DNA of 35,055 nucleotides, from positions 1 through 35,055 of the forward strand of contig JAUVXE010000018.1 in assembly GCA_030603745.1 (NCBI GenBank). The letters are read 5' to 3'. Each line of letters begins with the position of its first letter. Position 1 is the first letter of the stretch. A program made the position numbers and the translations under genes. Source of the stretch: Coriobacteriia bacterium (lineage in GTDB: Bacteria > Actinomycetota > Coriobacteriia > Anaerosomatales > SLCP01). The notes below the pieces were generated by a model. It saw nothing but the letters and a program-made list of their open reading frames with translations, searched no databases and was not told where the DNA came from. Below are positions 22,925-31,895 of this stretch, in pieces.

Positions 22925-23763
22925 GACGACGCCTCCGGCGCGCACGCCGTGGCCGGGTGCGCGCCCTCCTCGGCGGGACCCGGCCGCGCGGGACCGGCGT
23001 CCGGCCCGAGCGCGCCCTCGGCGGCGAGGAGTCGCCGGAGCTCGGCGCACCGCTCGTAGAACTCGGCCGTCTCGCGGTAGCCGGTCTCCCCCATCCGCGG
23101 GTTGTCGACGACGGCCGTCACCCGTCCCGGCCTCGGCGAGAGCACGATCACCCGCCTGCCGAGGAAGACCGCCTCCTCTATGGAGTGCGTCACGAGCACG
23201 CTCGTGTGGCCGCGCTGGCGCCAGAGCTCGAGCAGGAGGTCCTGCAGGTCCTCGCGGGTGAGCGCGTCGAGCGAGGAGAGCGGCTCGTCCATGAGGAGCA
23301 GGTCGGCGTCGAGGGCGAGCGCGCGGGCGAGCGCGAGCCGCTGGCGCATCCCGCCGGAGAGCTCGCCGGGGTAGGCGTCCGCGAACTCCGCGAGCCCGAC
23401 GCGCGCGAGCGAGGCGGCGACGCGTTCGCGACGCTCGACCCGGCCGACGCCGCGCACCTCCAGGCCGAGGGCCGCGTTGTGCAGGACCGTCTTCCACGGC
23501 AGCAGGCCGAAGTCCTGGAGGATGAGCGCGGTCGAGAGCCGTGGGCCGCGAACGGGCTCGCCGCCCACAGCGATATCGCCTGCGCACGGGGCGAGCAGCC
23601 CGCTTGCGAGCAGGAGCAGCGTCGACTTGCCGCACCCGCTCGGGCCGATGAGCGCGACGGGCTCGCCGTCGGCGACCGCGAGGTCGAGGCCGGAGAGCGC
23701 CTCGGTCGCGCGGCCGACGCCGGCGTAGGTGACCGAGACGTCCCTGGCGACGAGTCCCGCCAT
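22921..23763 (-). CDS. ABC importer ATPase (NitT/TauT/SsuB family)
   Basis: This 280-residue nucleotide-binding subunit has Walker A GPSGCGKST (residues 40-48), a Q-loop in LILQDFGLLPWKTVLHNAALGLE, the signature LSGGMRQRLALARAL, Walker B LLLMDEPLSSLD and the switch His in VLVTHSIEEAVFLGRRVIVLSPRPGRV. LLPWKTV and the EAVFLGRR tail are typical of SsuB/TauB. A Pro/Ala-rich C-terminal tail of about 35 residues is extra. It powers the permease encoded next (4-nt overlap) and follows the binding-protein gene by 10 nt. Confidence 0.93.
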   Translation of the reverse strand: MAGLVARDVSVTYAGVGRATEALSGLDLAVADGEPVALIGPSGCGKSTLLLLASGLLAPCAGDIAVGGEPVRGPRLSTALILQDFGLLPWKTVLHNAALGLEVRGVGRVERRERVAASLARVGLAEFADAYPGELSGGMRQRLALARALALDADLLLMDEPLSSLDALTREDLQDLLLELWRQRGHTSVLVTHSIEEAVFLGRRVIVLSPRPGRVTAVVDNPRMGETGYRETAEFYERCAELRRLLAAEGALGPDAGPARPGPAEEGAHPATACAPEASS

Positions 23764-23773
23764 CCCGGGCTCC

Positions 23774-24766
23774 TTACGGCGTGACGAGCACGAGGTCTTC
23801 GTAGGTGAGCGTGGTGGTGAGCAGCCCCTTGGCGGTCATCCACTCGAGCACCGCGCCGACCTGCTCGGCGGTGGGGACCTGCGCTGCCGGGTAGGTGTTC
23901 ACGCGGTAGGTGTCACGCAGCGGCTCGGGCAGGCGGGCCTGCTCCACGAGCGTGTCGCGCCAGGCATCCGGATCCTCGTTGACGATCGCGGCGCCCTCGT
24001 TCCACGCCTGCAGCAGCGCGGCCATCGTGTCGACCCCGCCGGGGTCGGCGAGGTAGGTGTCGGAGAAGACGAGCACGGTCTGCGAGAGGTTCTCGCCCTC
24101 GGTGTCGTCGGCGAGGAGGACCGCGCCCTCGAGCTCGGCGAGCGAGAGCAGCGGCTCGGGCAGCGCGGCCGCGGCGAGCTGCCCCTGCATCAGCATCTCG
24201 AAGCGCACCGGCACGCGCGGGACCGGCTCGACCACGACGTCGTCGGCGTCCACGCCGGCCTGGCGCATGAGGCCGTCGAGCACGTACTCCTGGATCGTGC
24301 CTTCCGAGGTGCCGACCGGCACGCCGGCGAGCGCGGCGAGGTCGGCGTAGCCGGAGTCCGGCGCCGCGACGATGCCGAAGCGTCCCTCGGCGGGCGTGGC
24401 CCCGAGCATGACGGTCGCGATGGTGGTGGGCGCTCCGCCGGCCTCGAGCGTGGCGGCGGCGATGATGTCGCCCATGAAGGCGTCGATCTCGCCGGCCACG
24501 AACGCGGCGTCGCGCTCCTGGGCCGCCTGGAAGGTCACGATCTCGACCGAGGGGATGCCGGCGGCCTCGAACAGGCCGCGCTCCTCGGCGACCCACAGCG
24601 GCAGCATGTCCTCGGTGGGAAGGGTGCCGATCACCACGGCCTTGGGCTCCGGCTCGCGAGGCTCGGGCGAGGGGACGGGCTCCTCGGCGGAGGGCGAAGC
24701 ACAGCCGGTGACGGCCATCGCGGCGAGCGCCACGGCGCAGAGCAGGGCGATGGTGCGTCGGTTCAT
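23774..24766 (-). CDS. Solute-binding lipoprotein of the NitT/TauT-type ABC importer
   Basis: This 330-residue lipoprotein has signal ALLCAVALAAMAV and lipobox VTGC, then a Pro/Glu-rich linker. The SsuA/THI5-like fold follows: KAVVIGTLPTEDMLPLWVAEERGLFEAAGI, VEIVTFQAAQERDAAFVAGEIDAFMGDIIAAATLEAGG, VPVGTSEGTIQEYVLDGLM and RFEMLMQGQLAAAALPEPLLSLAE. This is the NMT1/SsuA-type layout of binding proteins for sulfonates, thiamine pyrimidines or nitrate; binding residues do not identify the ligand. It is encoded 10 nt ahead of the ATPase and 43 nt after the acetyltransferase gene, giving a four-gene operon. Confidence 0.9.
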   Translation of the reverse strand: MNRRTIALLCAVALAAMAVTGCASPSAEEPVPSPEPREPEPKAVVIGTLPTEDMLPLWVAEERGLFEAAGIPSVEIVTFQAAQERDAAFVAGEIDAFMGDIIAAATLEAGGAPTTIATVMLGATPAEGRFGIVAAPDSGYADLAALAGVPVGTSEGTIQEYVLDGLMRQAGVDADDVVVEPVPRVPVRFEMLMQGQLAAAALPEPLLSLAELEGAVLLADDTEGENLSQTVLVFSDTYLADPGGVDTMAALLQAWNEGAAIVNEDPDAWRDTLVEQARLPEPLRDTYRVNTYPAAQVPTAEQVGAVLEWMTAKGLLTTTLTYEDLVLVTP

Positions 24767-24809
24767 CGGGCGTTCCTTTCGTGCGGGGTCGGGACGGACG
24801 CGCGGGGGC

Positions 24810-25415
24810 CTAGCGGCCGGGCTCGACCGGGCGGCGGAGGCGCACCTCGTCGCGGGACGGGATGCCGGAGAAGCCGGCGACGGCGGCGCCGGCGCGGTCA
24901 GCGAGCGCTCCCACCGCGATCTCGTAGATGGCGAAGCCGTGGCGCTGGTAGAAGTAGAGCAGCGGGATGTCGTCGTTGGAGACGGCGACGCGGATCGAGG
25001 GCAGTCCCCGCTCGCGCGCGAACTCGACCGCCGAGCGCAGGAGCGCGGCGCCGAGGCCCTGGCCCTGGTGCTCGGGGTAGACGGAGAGCAGCACGACCAC
25101 CAGCTCGCCGCGGTCGATGGCGAGCGAGAGCAGTCCGGCGAGGTGGCCGTCCGCGTCCGCGATGAGGTTCTCGCCCGCGAGCACGTCGAAGGTGCGGTCG
25201 AAGATGTCGATCTCGGTCTCGCCGAGGGCTCGGTCGCAGATCTCCTCGATGTCGTGGCGGTCCGCCGGACGGGCCGGGCGCACCACGAAGTCGAGCGCGT
25301 CGGCGGGCTGGTGCTCGGCGCAGGTCACGGTCATGCGCGCCTCGTTGAGCGGCAGGTCCTTGCCGCAGGTGGGGCAGCGGTACTGCGGATAGGGCAGATC
25401 GATCTCGTCGACCAT
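24810..25415 (-). CDS. GNAT acetyltransferase with N-terminal zinc ribbon
   Basis: This 201-residue protein opens with a small putative metal knuckle: CPTCGK (about residues 14-19) and TCAEH (about 31-35). A GNAT domain follows (about 43-170) with VRPARPADRHDIEEICDRALGE, LLSVYPEHQGQGLGAALLRSAVEFARERG (the acetyl-CoA-binding Q/RxxGxG/A motif) and VAVSNDDIPLLYFYQRHGF. The substrate is unknown. It is the first gene of the strand run leading into the ABC importer, and a possible -10 (TATAAC) lies about 40 nt upstream. Zinc-ribbon-GNAT fusions are uncommon, so the N-terminal part may recruit a protein or RNA partner. Confidence 0.85.
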   Translation of the reverse strand: MVDEIDLPYPQYRCPTCGKDLPLNEARMTVTCAEHQPADALDFVVRPARPADRHDIEEICDRALGETEIDIFDRTFDVLAGENLIADADGHLAGLLSLAIDRGELVVVLLSVYPEHQGQGLGAALLRSAVEFARERGLPSIRVAVSNDDIPLLYFYQRHGFAIYEIAVGALADRAGAAVAGFSGIPSRDEVRLRRPVEPGR

Positions 25416-25451
25416 GGCTCACGGCTCCCCGGGTCTCGATGGGACCCTACC

Positions 25452-25457
25452 GTTATA
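25452..25457 (-). promoter_or_regulatory. Possible -10 box for the acetyltransferase–ABC operon
   Basis: TATAAC on the minus strand lies in an AT-rich hexamer within very GC-rich DNA, 37 nt upstream of the acetyltransferase ATG at 25415. No -35 match is seen at the expected distance. The remaining 25416-25565 spacer holds no other recognisable element. Confidence 0.4.
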
Positions 25458-25565
25458 CCGCTTCCGGGGGTCCGGCGCACGTCGCGCGCGGGCCGGGCGG
25501 GCGTCACGCGGGCGGGCGCGGGCCGCACGTCGCACGCCGGCCGCGCACGCCCTGCGCACCGGCGC

Positions 25566-27647
25566 TCAGAGGGCGACCCGGCGCAGCAGCTGCGCGTTGA
25601 GGGCGACGATCACCGTGCTCGCCGACATGAACACGGCACCGAGGGCGGGCGTGAGCACGATGTCGTACGCCGCGAGCGCCCCGGCCGCGAGCGGGATGGC
25701 GACGATGTTGTAGCCCGCCGCCCACCACAGGTTCTGCAGCATCTTGCGGTAGGTCGCCCGCGAGAGGGAGACGATCTTGGGGATGTCGCGCGGGTCGGAG
25801 CGCACGAGCACGATGTGGCCCGCCTCGACCGCGACGTCGGTCCCCGCCCCGATCGCGATACCGATGTCGGCCGTGGCGAGCGCGGGCGCGTCGTTCACGC
25901 CGTCGCCCACCATCGCCACGCGCTTGCTCCCGCCCGCCTGCAGCTTCTCGATGGTGGCCGCCTTGTCCTCGGGGAGCACCTCGGCGAAGACGGTGTCGAT
26001 GCCGAGCTCGGCGGCGACCGCCTCGGCGTCCGCGCGCGCGTCGCCGGTGAGCATCCCCACCTCGATGCCGGCATCGTGCAGGGCGCGCACGGCCTCCCGG
26101 CTCTCCTCGCGCACCGCGTCGGCCACCGCGAAGACCGCGAGCGCCTCGCCGCCGCGCAGCAGGTGGATCGCCGCCTGGCCGCGCCCGGCGGCACGGGCCG
26201 CCGCCTCCTCGAGCGCCCCGGGGAGCTCGACCTCCTCGGCCGAGAGGAGCGCCGGGCCGCCGACGTGGTACTCGACGCCCGCGACCTCGGCCGCGACCCC
26301 CTTGCCGGTGATCGCGCGAAACCCGTCCGCCGAGGAGACCTCGAGACCGCGGTCGCGGGCGGTCGAGACGATGCCGCGCGCGATGGGGTGCTCGGACTCG
26401 GCCTCGACGGCCGCGGCGATGGCGAGCGCCTCTTCCTCGGCGATGCCCTCGGCGGTGCTGAGCTCGACCACCCGGAACTCGCCGAGGGTGAGCGTGCCCG
26501 TCTTGTCGAAGACGACGGTGTCGAGCCCGCGGGCCTCCTCGAGCCCGCGCCGGTCGCGCACGAGCAGCCCGCCGCGGGCGCCGAGCGTGGTGGAGATCGC
26601 GACCACGAGCGGCACCGCGAGCCCGAGGGCGTGCGGACAGGCGATCACGAGCACGGTCACGGTGCGCACGATCGAGAAGTCGAGGGACGCGCCCGCGAGC
26701 GTCCACGCCGCCATGGTCACGACCGCGGCGGCGATCGCCACGTAGGTGAGCAGCTGCGCGGCGCGGTCGGCGAGGTGCTGGGCGCGGGACTTGGAGGCCT
26801 GGGCGTCGGCGACCAGGCGCATGATCCCGGAGAGCTTGGTGTCATCACCCGTGCCGGTCACCTCGATGCGCAACGAGCCCTCGCCGTTGATGGTCCCGGC
26901 GATGACCTCGTCGCCCTCGGCGCGCCGCACGGGGCGTGACTCGCCGGTGATCATCGCCTCGTTCACGTCGCTCGAGCCGCGCACCACGCGCCCGTCGGCG
27001 GCGATGCTCTCGCCCGGCCGGACCAAGATCACGTCGCCGGAGCGCAGCTCGTCGACCGCGACCCGCTCCTCTTCTCCGCCGGCCGAGACGCGCGTCGCCG
27101 TGTCGGGCAGCAGCTTCGCGAGCTCGGCGAGCGCGCCCTGGGCCTGGGTGATCGACCGCATCTCGATCCAGTGGCCGAGGAGCATGATCGTCACCAGCGT
27201 GGCGAGCTCCCACCAGAGCGCCTCGGACTCGATCAGGCCGAGCTCGACCACCCACGAGAACACGAACGCGACCGAGATCGCTAGCGAGATGAGCGTCATC
27301 ATCCCCGGCAGGCGGTCCGCGAGTTCCCGGGCGGCGCCCTGCAGGAACACCGCGCCGCCGTAGAGGAAGATCGCGGTGCCGAGCAGCGGCGGGATCCACC
27401 GCGCGCCGGGCACCATCACCGCTTCATAGCCGAGGAGTTCCTGGATGTGCATCGACCAGTAGACCACCGGCACCGTGAGCACGAACGAGAGCCAGAACCT
27501 GCGCCGGAACATCCCGGGGTCGTGGCCTTCGTGACGGTCGTGCGCGGCGTGGGCGGCGCCGGCGGCCGCGTGGTCGCCGCTGTGGTCGCCGCTGTGGTCG
27601 CCGCCGTGGCCCGCGTGCTCGTCGTGGCCGCTCGTGCCGTGCTCCAT
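25566..27647 (-). CDS. copB: CopB-type copper-translocating P-type ATPase
   Basis: This 693-residue P1B ATPase has a His-rich metal-binding N-terminus (repeated GDHS/HAAH motifs, residues 1-45) in place of a CxxC HMA domain. It has eight helices and the membrane metal site Cys337-Pro338-His339 (CPH), the hallmark of the CopB/P1B-3 group that moves Cu(II) or Ag(I)/Cu(I). Catalytic motifs are intact: MITGES, DKTGTLT with phosphorylated Asp381, SEHPIARG, LTGDARADAEAVA and MVGDGVNDAPAL. A second helix motif, YNIVAIPLAAG, holds the conserved Tyr-Asn. It probably exports copper for resistance. It is transcribed alone, divergent from the membrane HEAT gene, with no CsoR/CopY-like regulator in view. 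Confidence 0.93.
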   Translation of the reverse strand: MEHGTSGHDEHAGHGGDHSGDHSGDHAAAGAAHAAHDRHEGHDPGMFRRRFWLSFVLTVPVVYWSMHIQELLGYEAVMVPGARWIPPLLGTAIFLYGGAVFLQGAARELADRLPGMMTLISLAISVAFVFSWVVELGLIESEALWWELATLVTIMLLGHWIEMRSITQAQGALAELAKLLPDTATRVSAGGEEERVAVDELRSGDVILVRPGESIAADGRVVRGSSDVNEAMITGESRPVRRAEGDEVIAGTINGEGSLRIEVTGTGDDTKLSGIMRLVADAQASKSRAQHLADRAAQLLTYVAIAAAVVTMAAWTLAGASLDFSIVRTVTVLVIACPHALGLAVPLVVAISTTLGARGGLLVRDRRGLEEARGLDTVVFDKTGTLTLGEFRVVELSTAEGIAEEEALAIAAAVEAESEHPIARGIVSTARDRGLEVSSADGFRAITGKGVAAEVAGVEYHVGGPALLSAEEVELPGALEEAAARAAGRGQAAIHLLRGGEALAVFAVADAVREESREAVRALHDAGIEVGMLTGDARADAEAVAAELGIDTVFAEVLPEDKAATIEKLQAGGSKRVAMVGDGVNDAPALATADIGIAIGAGTDVAVEAGHIVLVRSDPRDIPKIVSLSRATYRKMLQNLWWAAGYNIVAIPLAAGALAAYDIVLTPALGAVFMSASTVIVALNAQLLRRVAL

Positions 27648-27728
27648 CTCCGCCTCCGCCGCCAGCCGGTCCCGCCGCCGTCCCCGAGTTCATACCCGAA
27701 GAGCGTACCGCCCTCGGCGCGCTGCGCG

Positions 27729-27734
27729 TAGAAT
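27729..27734 (+). promoter_or_regulatory. Possible -10 box for the membrane HEAT-repeat gene
   Basis: TAGAAT occurs 30 nt ahead of the ATG at 27765, the same hexamer seen upstream of pknB at 5466. No convincing -35 is visible. The 117-nt gap to the divergent copper ATPase gene shows no palindrome. Confidence 0.35.
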
Positions 27735-27764
27735 CGGCACGAGACCCACGTCGAGAGGCGCCGC

Positions 27765-29513
27765 ATGACCGAACGTGACACCACCCCGGCCGCGACCCCG
27801 CTGCGAACCGCCCTCGCCGAGGCCCGCACTGAGCAACGGCTCGAGGACCTGTCGTTTCGGGCGGGCATGCGCCTGTGGTGGGCGAACGGCATCCCCGAAT
27901 CCACGCTCGCCATCGGCGTCCTGCTCGTGGCCGCCACGGCAGGCATCACGGCAGCACTGCCCGCCTCATGGTTCGCGGCTGACAACGGCATGTTCGTGCT
28001 GCGCATCGCCGCTATCGCGGTCGTTGTCAACGCGCCGTGGGTGCTCTACCGGCGGCTGCTCGGCCCTCTCGGCGCGGGCGCGCTGTCACGCGCTCGGACA
28101 CCGCAGTGGGCGCACTCGGCCGGCCTGGCTGCCCTGCTCGTCGCCGGCACGGTGCTCGGCTGGATGCCCGGCCTGATACCCGAGACGTCACCGGCGTCCG
28201 CGCTGCTCGCCGCAGGCTGCCCGCTCGCGCTTCCCGCCGTGGCCCTCTTCGGATATTCGGGGCAGGTCCGGCACCTGGTGCTCGCCGGGGCGCTCGTGGC
28301 CGCGCCTCCTCTCTTCATGGTCGTGCCCGAGGGTGCCGAGTGGCTGGCGATCCTGCTGATCGGCGCCGGGTTCGCGGCGGCGGGCGTCTGGGGGATCCTC
28401 GCCGTACGTCGCGAACTCAGGAACCCTCCGAGCCTCGAGATGCTCGAGAGCGCGTTCCGATCCGCCGACCCCGCGAGACGATACGGGGCCGCCGAGCTGC
28501 TCACGACGTGGAACGAGCCTCGTGCGATCCCATGGCTCGTGAAAGCCTGCACCGACGAGAGCGACCTCGTGCGCTCAGCCGCGGCGGTCGCGCTCTGGCG
28601 AGTATGGGGACCGGACGCCGACGTTCTCTTCCGCTGGCACCTTGAGGACAGCGGAGTCATGAAGCTGCGCGACTCCCAGGTCGACGGCGACCTGATGCGG
28701 GCGCTCGATGAGGACTTCGAGGCGGCCGAGTTCAACGTGCGCCAGCACCGCGCGACCGTGACCCAGGCGCTCCGCAACGCTCTCGACGACCAGCCGGAGT
28801 TCTTCGCGCAGATCCTCTCCCTGGCCGAGGAAGACTCGCCTGAGATGCCGGCGGCGCTCGCCCGTGACGCCGCCCTCATGCTGATCGTCGCTTCAGGTCG
28901 CCGCGACGGCTTCGATCTCGCGCTCGCGCGTCTGCTGGGACTCCCTGAGCCCGAGTGGTTCGGAGCCTCGTTCGCGTTCTGCCGAGGCGACGAGGTGACG
29001 CTCACGCGGCTGGAAGAGGCTCTCGATGCGAACGACTCGAATCCGGGACGCATCCTCTCGGCCATGCTCGACCTCATCGGAGAGGCGGGCTTTGACACCG
29101 CCCCGTTCCTGGAGCGCATCCACCCACGCGCACTCTCGCTCGCCCGCCACGCCGACAGCGAGGCCAGGTCACGCGCGGCGCTCATCCTCGGCGTGACCGG
29201 CGGGGAGGGGGCGCTCGACGCGGTGCTCGCTCTTCATGCCGATGAGGATCCGAAAGTGCAGGCGGGAGCCCTGCTCGCCCACGCGCGGCTCGACCCAGAG
29301 GGCGTGCGCCCGCAGATACGGAGCGCGCTCGAGGAGAGCGACCCTCTCGTGCGGGCAGCGGCGCTCGACGCGATCGAAGCGACGCGCTGGGGTCACGGTG
29401 CCCGCCTGCTCGAAGGCAAGCTCGACGCCTGGGCGGCCCTGGTAGGCGACGAGGAGACCGAGGAGCTTCTCGCGCGGGCAGTCCAACTGGTGCGAGACGC
29501 CTTGAGCTGGTAG
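27765..29513 (+). CDS. Membrane protein with C-terminal HEAT repeats
   Basis: In this 582-residue protein, residues about 40-215 hold five to six hydrophobic helices. Residues about 225-582 form a helical solenoid of HEAT-like repeats: FRSADPARRYGAAELLTTWNEPRAIPWLVKACTDESDLVRSAAAVALWRVWG near the start and SEARSRAALILGVTGGEGALDAVLALHADEDPKVQAGALLAHARLD near the end. No catalytic motif is visible. HEAT solenoids usually bind partner proteins, so this may be a membrane scaffold. Its stop lies 4 nt from the stop of the opposing HEAT-type gene, a tail-to-tail pair of related architecture. Function unknown. Confidence 0.75.
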   Translation: MTERDTTPAATPLRTALAEARTEQRLEDLSFRAGMRLWWANGIPESTLAIGVLLVAATAGITAALPASWFAADNGMFVLRIAAIAVVVNAPWVLYRRLLGPLGAGALSRARTPQWAHSAGLAALLVAGTVLGWMPGLIPETSPASALLAAGCPLALPAVALFGYSGQVRHLVLAGALVAAPPLFMVVPEGAEWLAILLIGAGFAAAGVWGILAVRRELRNPPSLEMLESAFRSADPARRYGAAELLTTWNEPRAIPWLVKACTDESDLVRSAAAVALWRVWGPDADVLFRWHLEDSGVMKLRDSQVDGDLMRALDEDFEAAEFNVRQHRATVTQALRNALDDQPEFFAQILSLAEEDSPEMPAALARDAALMLIVASGRRDGFDLALARLLGLPEPEWFGASFAFCRGDEVTLTRLEEALDANDSNPGRILSAMLDLIGEAGFDTAPFLERIHPRALSLARHADSEARSRAALILGVTGGEGALDAVLALHADEDPKVQAGALLAHARLDPEGVRPQIRSALEESDPLVRAAALDAIEATRWGHGARLLEGKLDAWAALVGDEETEELLARAVQLVRDALSW

Positions 29514-29517
29514 GCCG

Positions 29518-30447
29518 CTACGCCGAGGTCCTGCGCGCCATCACCTGCAGCGCGTGCGTGAGAGCCGCGCCGAGCGCATCCTCCTCGCGACGACGCCAGA
29601 CCTTGAGCTTGGAGACGTACGGTTTGTCCTCGGCGAATCTGCGGAGCCGTGCCACGTGAGCGTCGTCCCCCGGCGCGATCACGCTCACCAGCGCGCCGAG
29701 GAAGACCAGCCGTGCGTCGATGCCCACGTCGTGCTCGATGAGATCCAGCAGCGTGGTCTTGACCTCGTCGTCGACCCACTCCTCGGGGAACGTGCCCTGC
29801 TCGAACTGCATGGCCGCGTTGAGCACCAGCGACGGGTCCGACGCCTGGAGGTCCTCCTTCATGACCTGCAAGACCTCTGGCCGCGGCAGCGAGTTGTAGA
29901 CCTGGAACGCGATGGCGTCGGAATCGTAGTCGCGCGAGGGCGCGCGGTGCTCCGCCGCGATGGCCGGGAACCCCTTCTCCAGCCTCAGCCGGGCGACCTC
30001 GACCTGAGAGCTGAGTCCGGGATCGTCTCCCGCCGTCCGCTCGAGCGCCGGCAGGACCGACGCATCACCGAGGTCGGCCAGGAGCCCCATCCGCACCCGG
30101 ACAGCGAACTCGTCCTCTGTGCACGTCTCGAGACCCCGCGTGGCGAGCGCTGCCGCCTCGGCATGCGCGCCGAGGCACGCGACCGTCCACTCGATGGCCC
30201 GGCGCAACTCGTCGAGGGGCTCGGTATCCCAAGCCGCCACGAGCGCCGGAACAACTGCGTCGTCCCCGGTGCGCTCGAGGGTCCGCAGGAGGAGGGTCCG
30301 TGCCTCGGGCGTTGCCGAGGGATAGCGATCGGCGATCATGGTCGCGACGCCGTCGCCAGCCGCGGCGATCTCTGCAGCCGCCTCCTCGAGGAAGAACTGA
30401 TCGGTCGAGACGCTCATGCGGTCGAGCAGTGAAACGATGTCCGTCAT
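29518..30447 (-). CDS. Soluble HEAT-repeat-like protein
   Basis: This 309-residue protein has no signal or membrane segment and is almost entirely helical and acidic. Repeats of about 35 residues are seen, for example ATPEARTLLLRTLERTGDDAVVPALVAAWDTEPLDELRRAIEWTVACLG and RVRMGLLADLGDASVLPALERTAGDDPGLSSQVEVARLRLE. This fits a HEAT or armadillo-like solenoid. There are no enzyme motifs and the family is not recognised. It is transcribed toward the membrane HEAT protein gene and may be its cytosolic partner, which is speculation from position alone. The ATG at 30447 begins MTDIVSLLDRM. Confidence 0.65.
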   Translation of the reverse strand: MTDIVSLLDRMSVSTDQFFLEEAAAEIAAAGDGVATMIADRYPSATPEARTLLLRTLERTGDDAVVPALVAAWDTEPLDELRRAIEWTVACLGAHAEAAALATRGLETCTEDEFAVRVRMGLLADLGDASVLPALERTAGDDPGLSSQVEVARLRLEKGFPAIAAEHRAPSRDYDSDAIAFQVYNSLPRPEVLQVMKEDLQASDPSLVLNAAMQFEQGTFPEEWVDDEVKTTLLDLIEHDVGIDARLVFLGALVSVIAPGDDAHVARLRRFAEDKPYVSKLKVWRRREEDALGAALTHALQVMARRTSA

Positions 30448-30489
30448 GATGCCCCCTCGGTCGTGGCGTGCGTAGTGCCGGAGATACTC

Positions 30490-31869
30490 TTACACATCGA
30501 ACAGATCGGCGGCCGTGAACGCCCTGACACGCGTCGGCACGTCGGTGAGGCGTTCGCGGGCGCACACGACATGCGTCGGGTCGTCAGCCACCGTCGGCAA
30601 GGCGCGCGCCTTGTCCCGCAGCGTGCGTAGCATGGCCGACGCACTCTCGACGCGACCCCATCTCGCTTCTCCCAGCAACACCGGGGTCGAGGAACGGCCG
30701 GCCAGCCCGACCGCGTCGATCTCTACTGAGCTGTCCTCGTTCCACCACTGACCCAGTGCGACGATGTCGGAGCGAAGCGCGCCATCGGTCACCTCGCGTA
30801 TCAGATGGCGTCGAAACGCTTCCTCCCACGGAATGCCCATGGCATCGTCGATGCCCGACTCGAGGAGGGTCGCGACAGACGGCCCGAGACCGCGCTCGAT
30901 CTGCGAGCGGTATCGCTCGACACGTCCAAGCCAGAACGCGAGGTAGTTGTCCGCGATGCGATAGATCCTCCTGCGGGTGCGATCGGGGCGCTCCGTCACC
31001 GGCACGACTTGCTCGACCAGCCGCAGCTCGACCAGACGGGCAAGGAGCCGGGATGGCTCGACACCCACTGCGTCGCGAATCTGGCTGTGCCGTGTCCGGC
31101 CCGCAGCGATCGCCTTCAGTGCGATGCCGGCCAATCCTCCAGCATCACCTTCCGTGGCAAGCAGCAGCTGTCCTTCGGTCAGGAGGGGAGCACCCGGCAC
31201 GCAGAACAGACGCTCCAGGTTGTCCCGGATGGAGGTTGTCTGGTCCCACCAACTCAGGTAGAGCGGGACGCCGCCGACAAGCCCCCAGACAACCGCCCGC
31301 TCCGCGGGATCCAGGTCGCGCAGCATCAGCGCGGCCTCGTGCGGATCGAACGGATGCACCTGCAACGACAGCCCGAACCGACCGTACAGTGGTGCGCGCT
31401 CCTCCTGCATCGCCTGCATGGTGCGCACCGCAGAACCGCAGACGAGGATCCTCAGTTGCGTGTCGTCTCCGACCCGATCCAGAAACGCGCGCAGTATGCC
31501 CTCGATCTCGGGGGTGGTCGCCTTGAGTTCCTGAAACTCGTCGATCACGACGAGCAGGCGCTCTGTGCGCGCGACGCCCGCCAGGAACTCGAGCGCGTCA
31601 TCCCAGTCGGCGAACGGCCTGCGCTGCAGATCGCGAACCGCATCGATGTTCATGCTGGCCACCGAGTCGGAGAGGATCCTGAGCTCATCGGCAGCGGGAC
31701 GACCTGCCGCGGTGTGGAACACGACGCGCTTGTGTGACGCGAATCGCTGAAGGAGCATGGTCTTTCCGACACGGCGCCGTCCCCAGACCATTCCAAGGCG
31801 GGACGAGGACCTCGAGTGCCACGACTCCAGAGCCTCAAGCTCACGCGTTCTGTTGACGAACTCCTTCAT
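30490..31869 (-). CDS. AAA-type ATPase with C-terminal DUF234-like domain
   Basis: This 459-residue protein belongs to the archaeal-type (COG1672) ATPase family. [11 protein letters not shown] opens the protein, GRRRVGKT is Walker A (about residues 29-36), [11 protein letters not shown] is Walker B, and [16 protein letters not shown] carries sensor 1. A winged-helix linker ([31 protein letters not shown]) follows. The end resembles DUF234, a restriction-endonuclease-like fold: [27 protein letters not shown] and [23 protein letters not shown], whose E-x-D..E-x-R/K pattern fits. Role unknown; such proteins are mobile and scattered. [14 protein letters not shown] fits the family start; ATGs at 31878 and 31881 are alternatives. 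It lies downstream of the toxin cassettes. Confidence 0.82.
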   Translation of the reverse strand: MKEFVNRTRELEALESWHSRSSSRLGMVWGRRRVGKTMLLQRFASHKRVVFHTAAGRPAADELRILSDSVASMNIDAVRDLQRRPFADWDDALEFLAGVARTERLLVVIDEFQELKATTPEIEGILRAFLDRVGDDTQLRILVCGSAVRTMQAMQEERAPLYGRFGLSLQVHPFDPHEAALMLRDLDPAERAVVWGLVGGVPLYLSWWDQTTSIRDNLERLFCVPGAPLLTEGQLLLATEGDAGGLAGIALKAIAAGRTRHSQIRDAVGVEPSRLLARLVELRLVEQVVPVTERPDRTRRRIYRIADNYLAFWLGRVERYRSQIERGLGPSVATLLESGIDDAMGIPWEEAFRRHLIREVTDGALRSDIVALGQWWNEDSSVEIDAVGLAGRSSTPVLLGEARWGRVESASAMLRTLRDKARALPTVADDPTHVVCARERLTDVPTRVRAFTAADLFDV

Positions 31870-31895
31870 GCCAGACATCATACTCACATTCGATG

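Noticed and set aside
24372-26939. Long plus-strand open frame opposite the ABC importer and copper ATPase
   Set aside because: Low-complexity Arg/Gly/Glu composition and full overlap with clear genes on the other strand mark it as a shadow frame; the same applies to 14641-17211.
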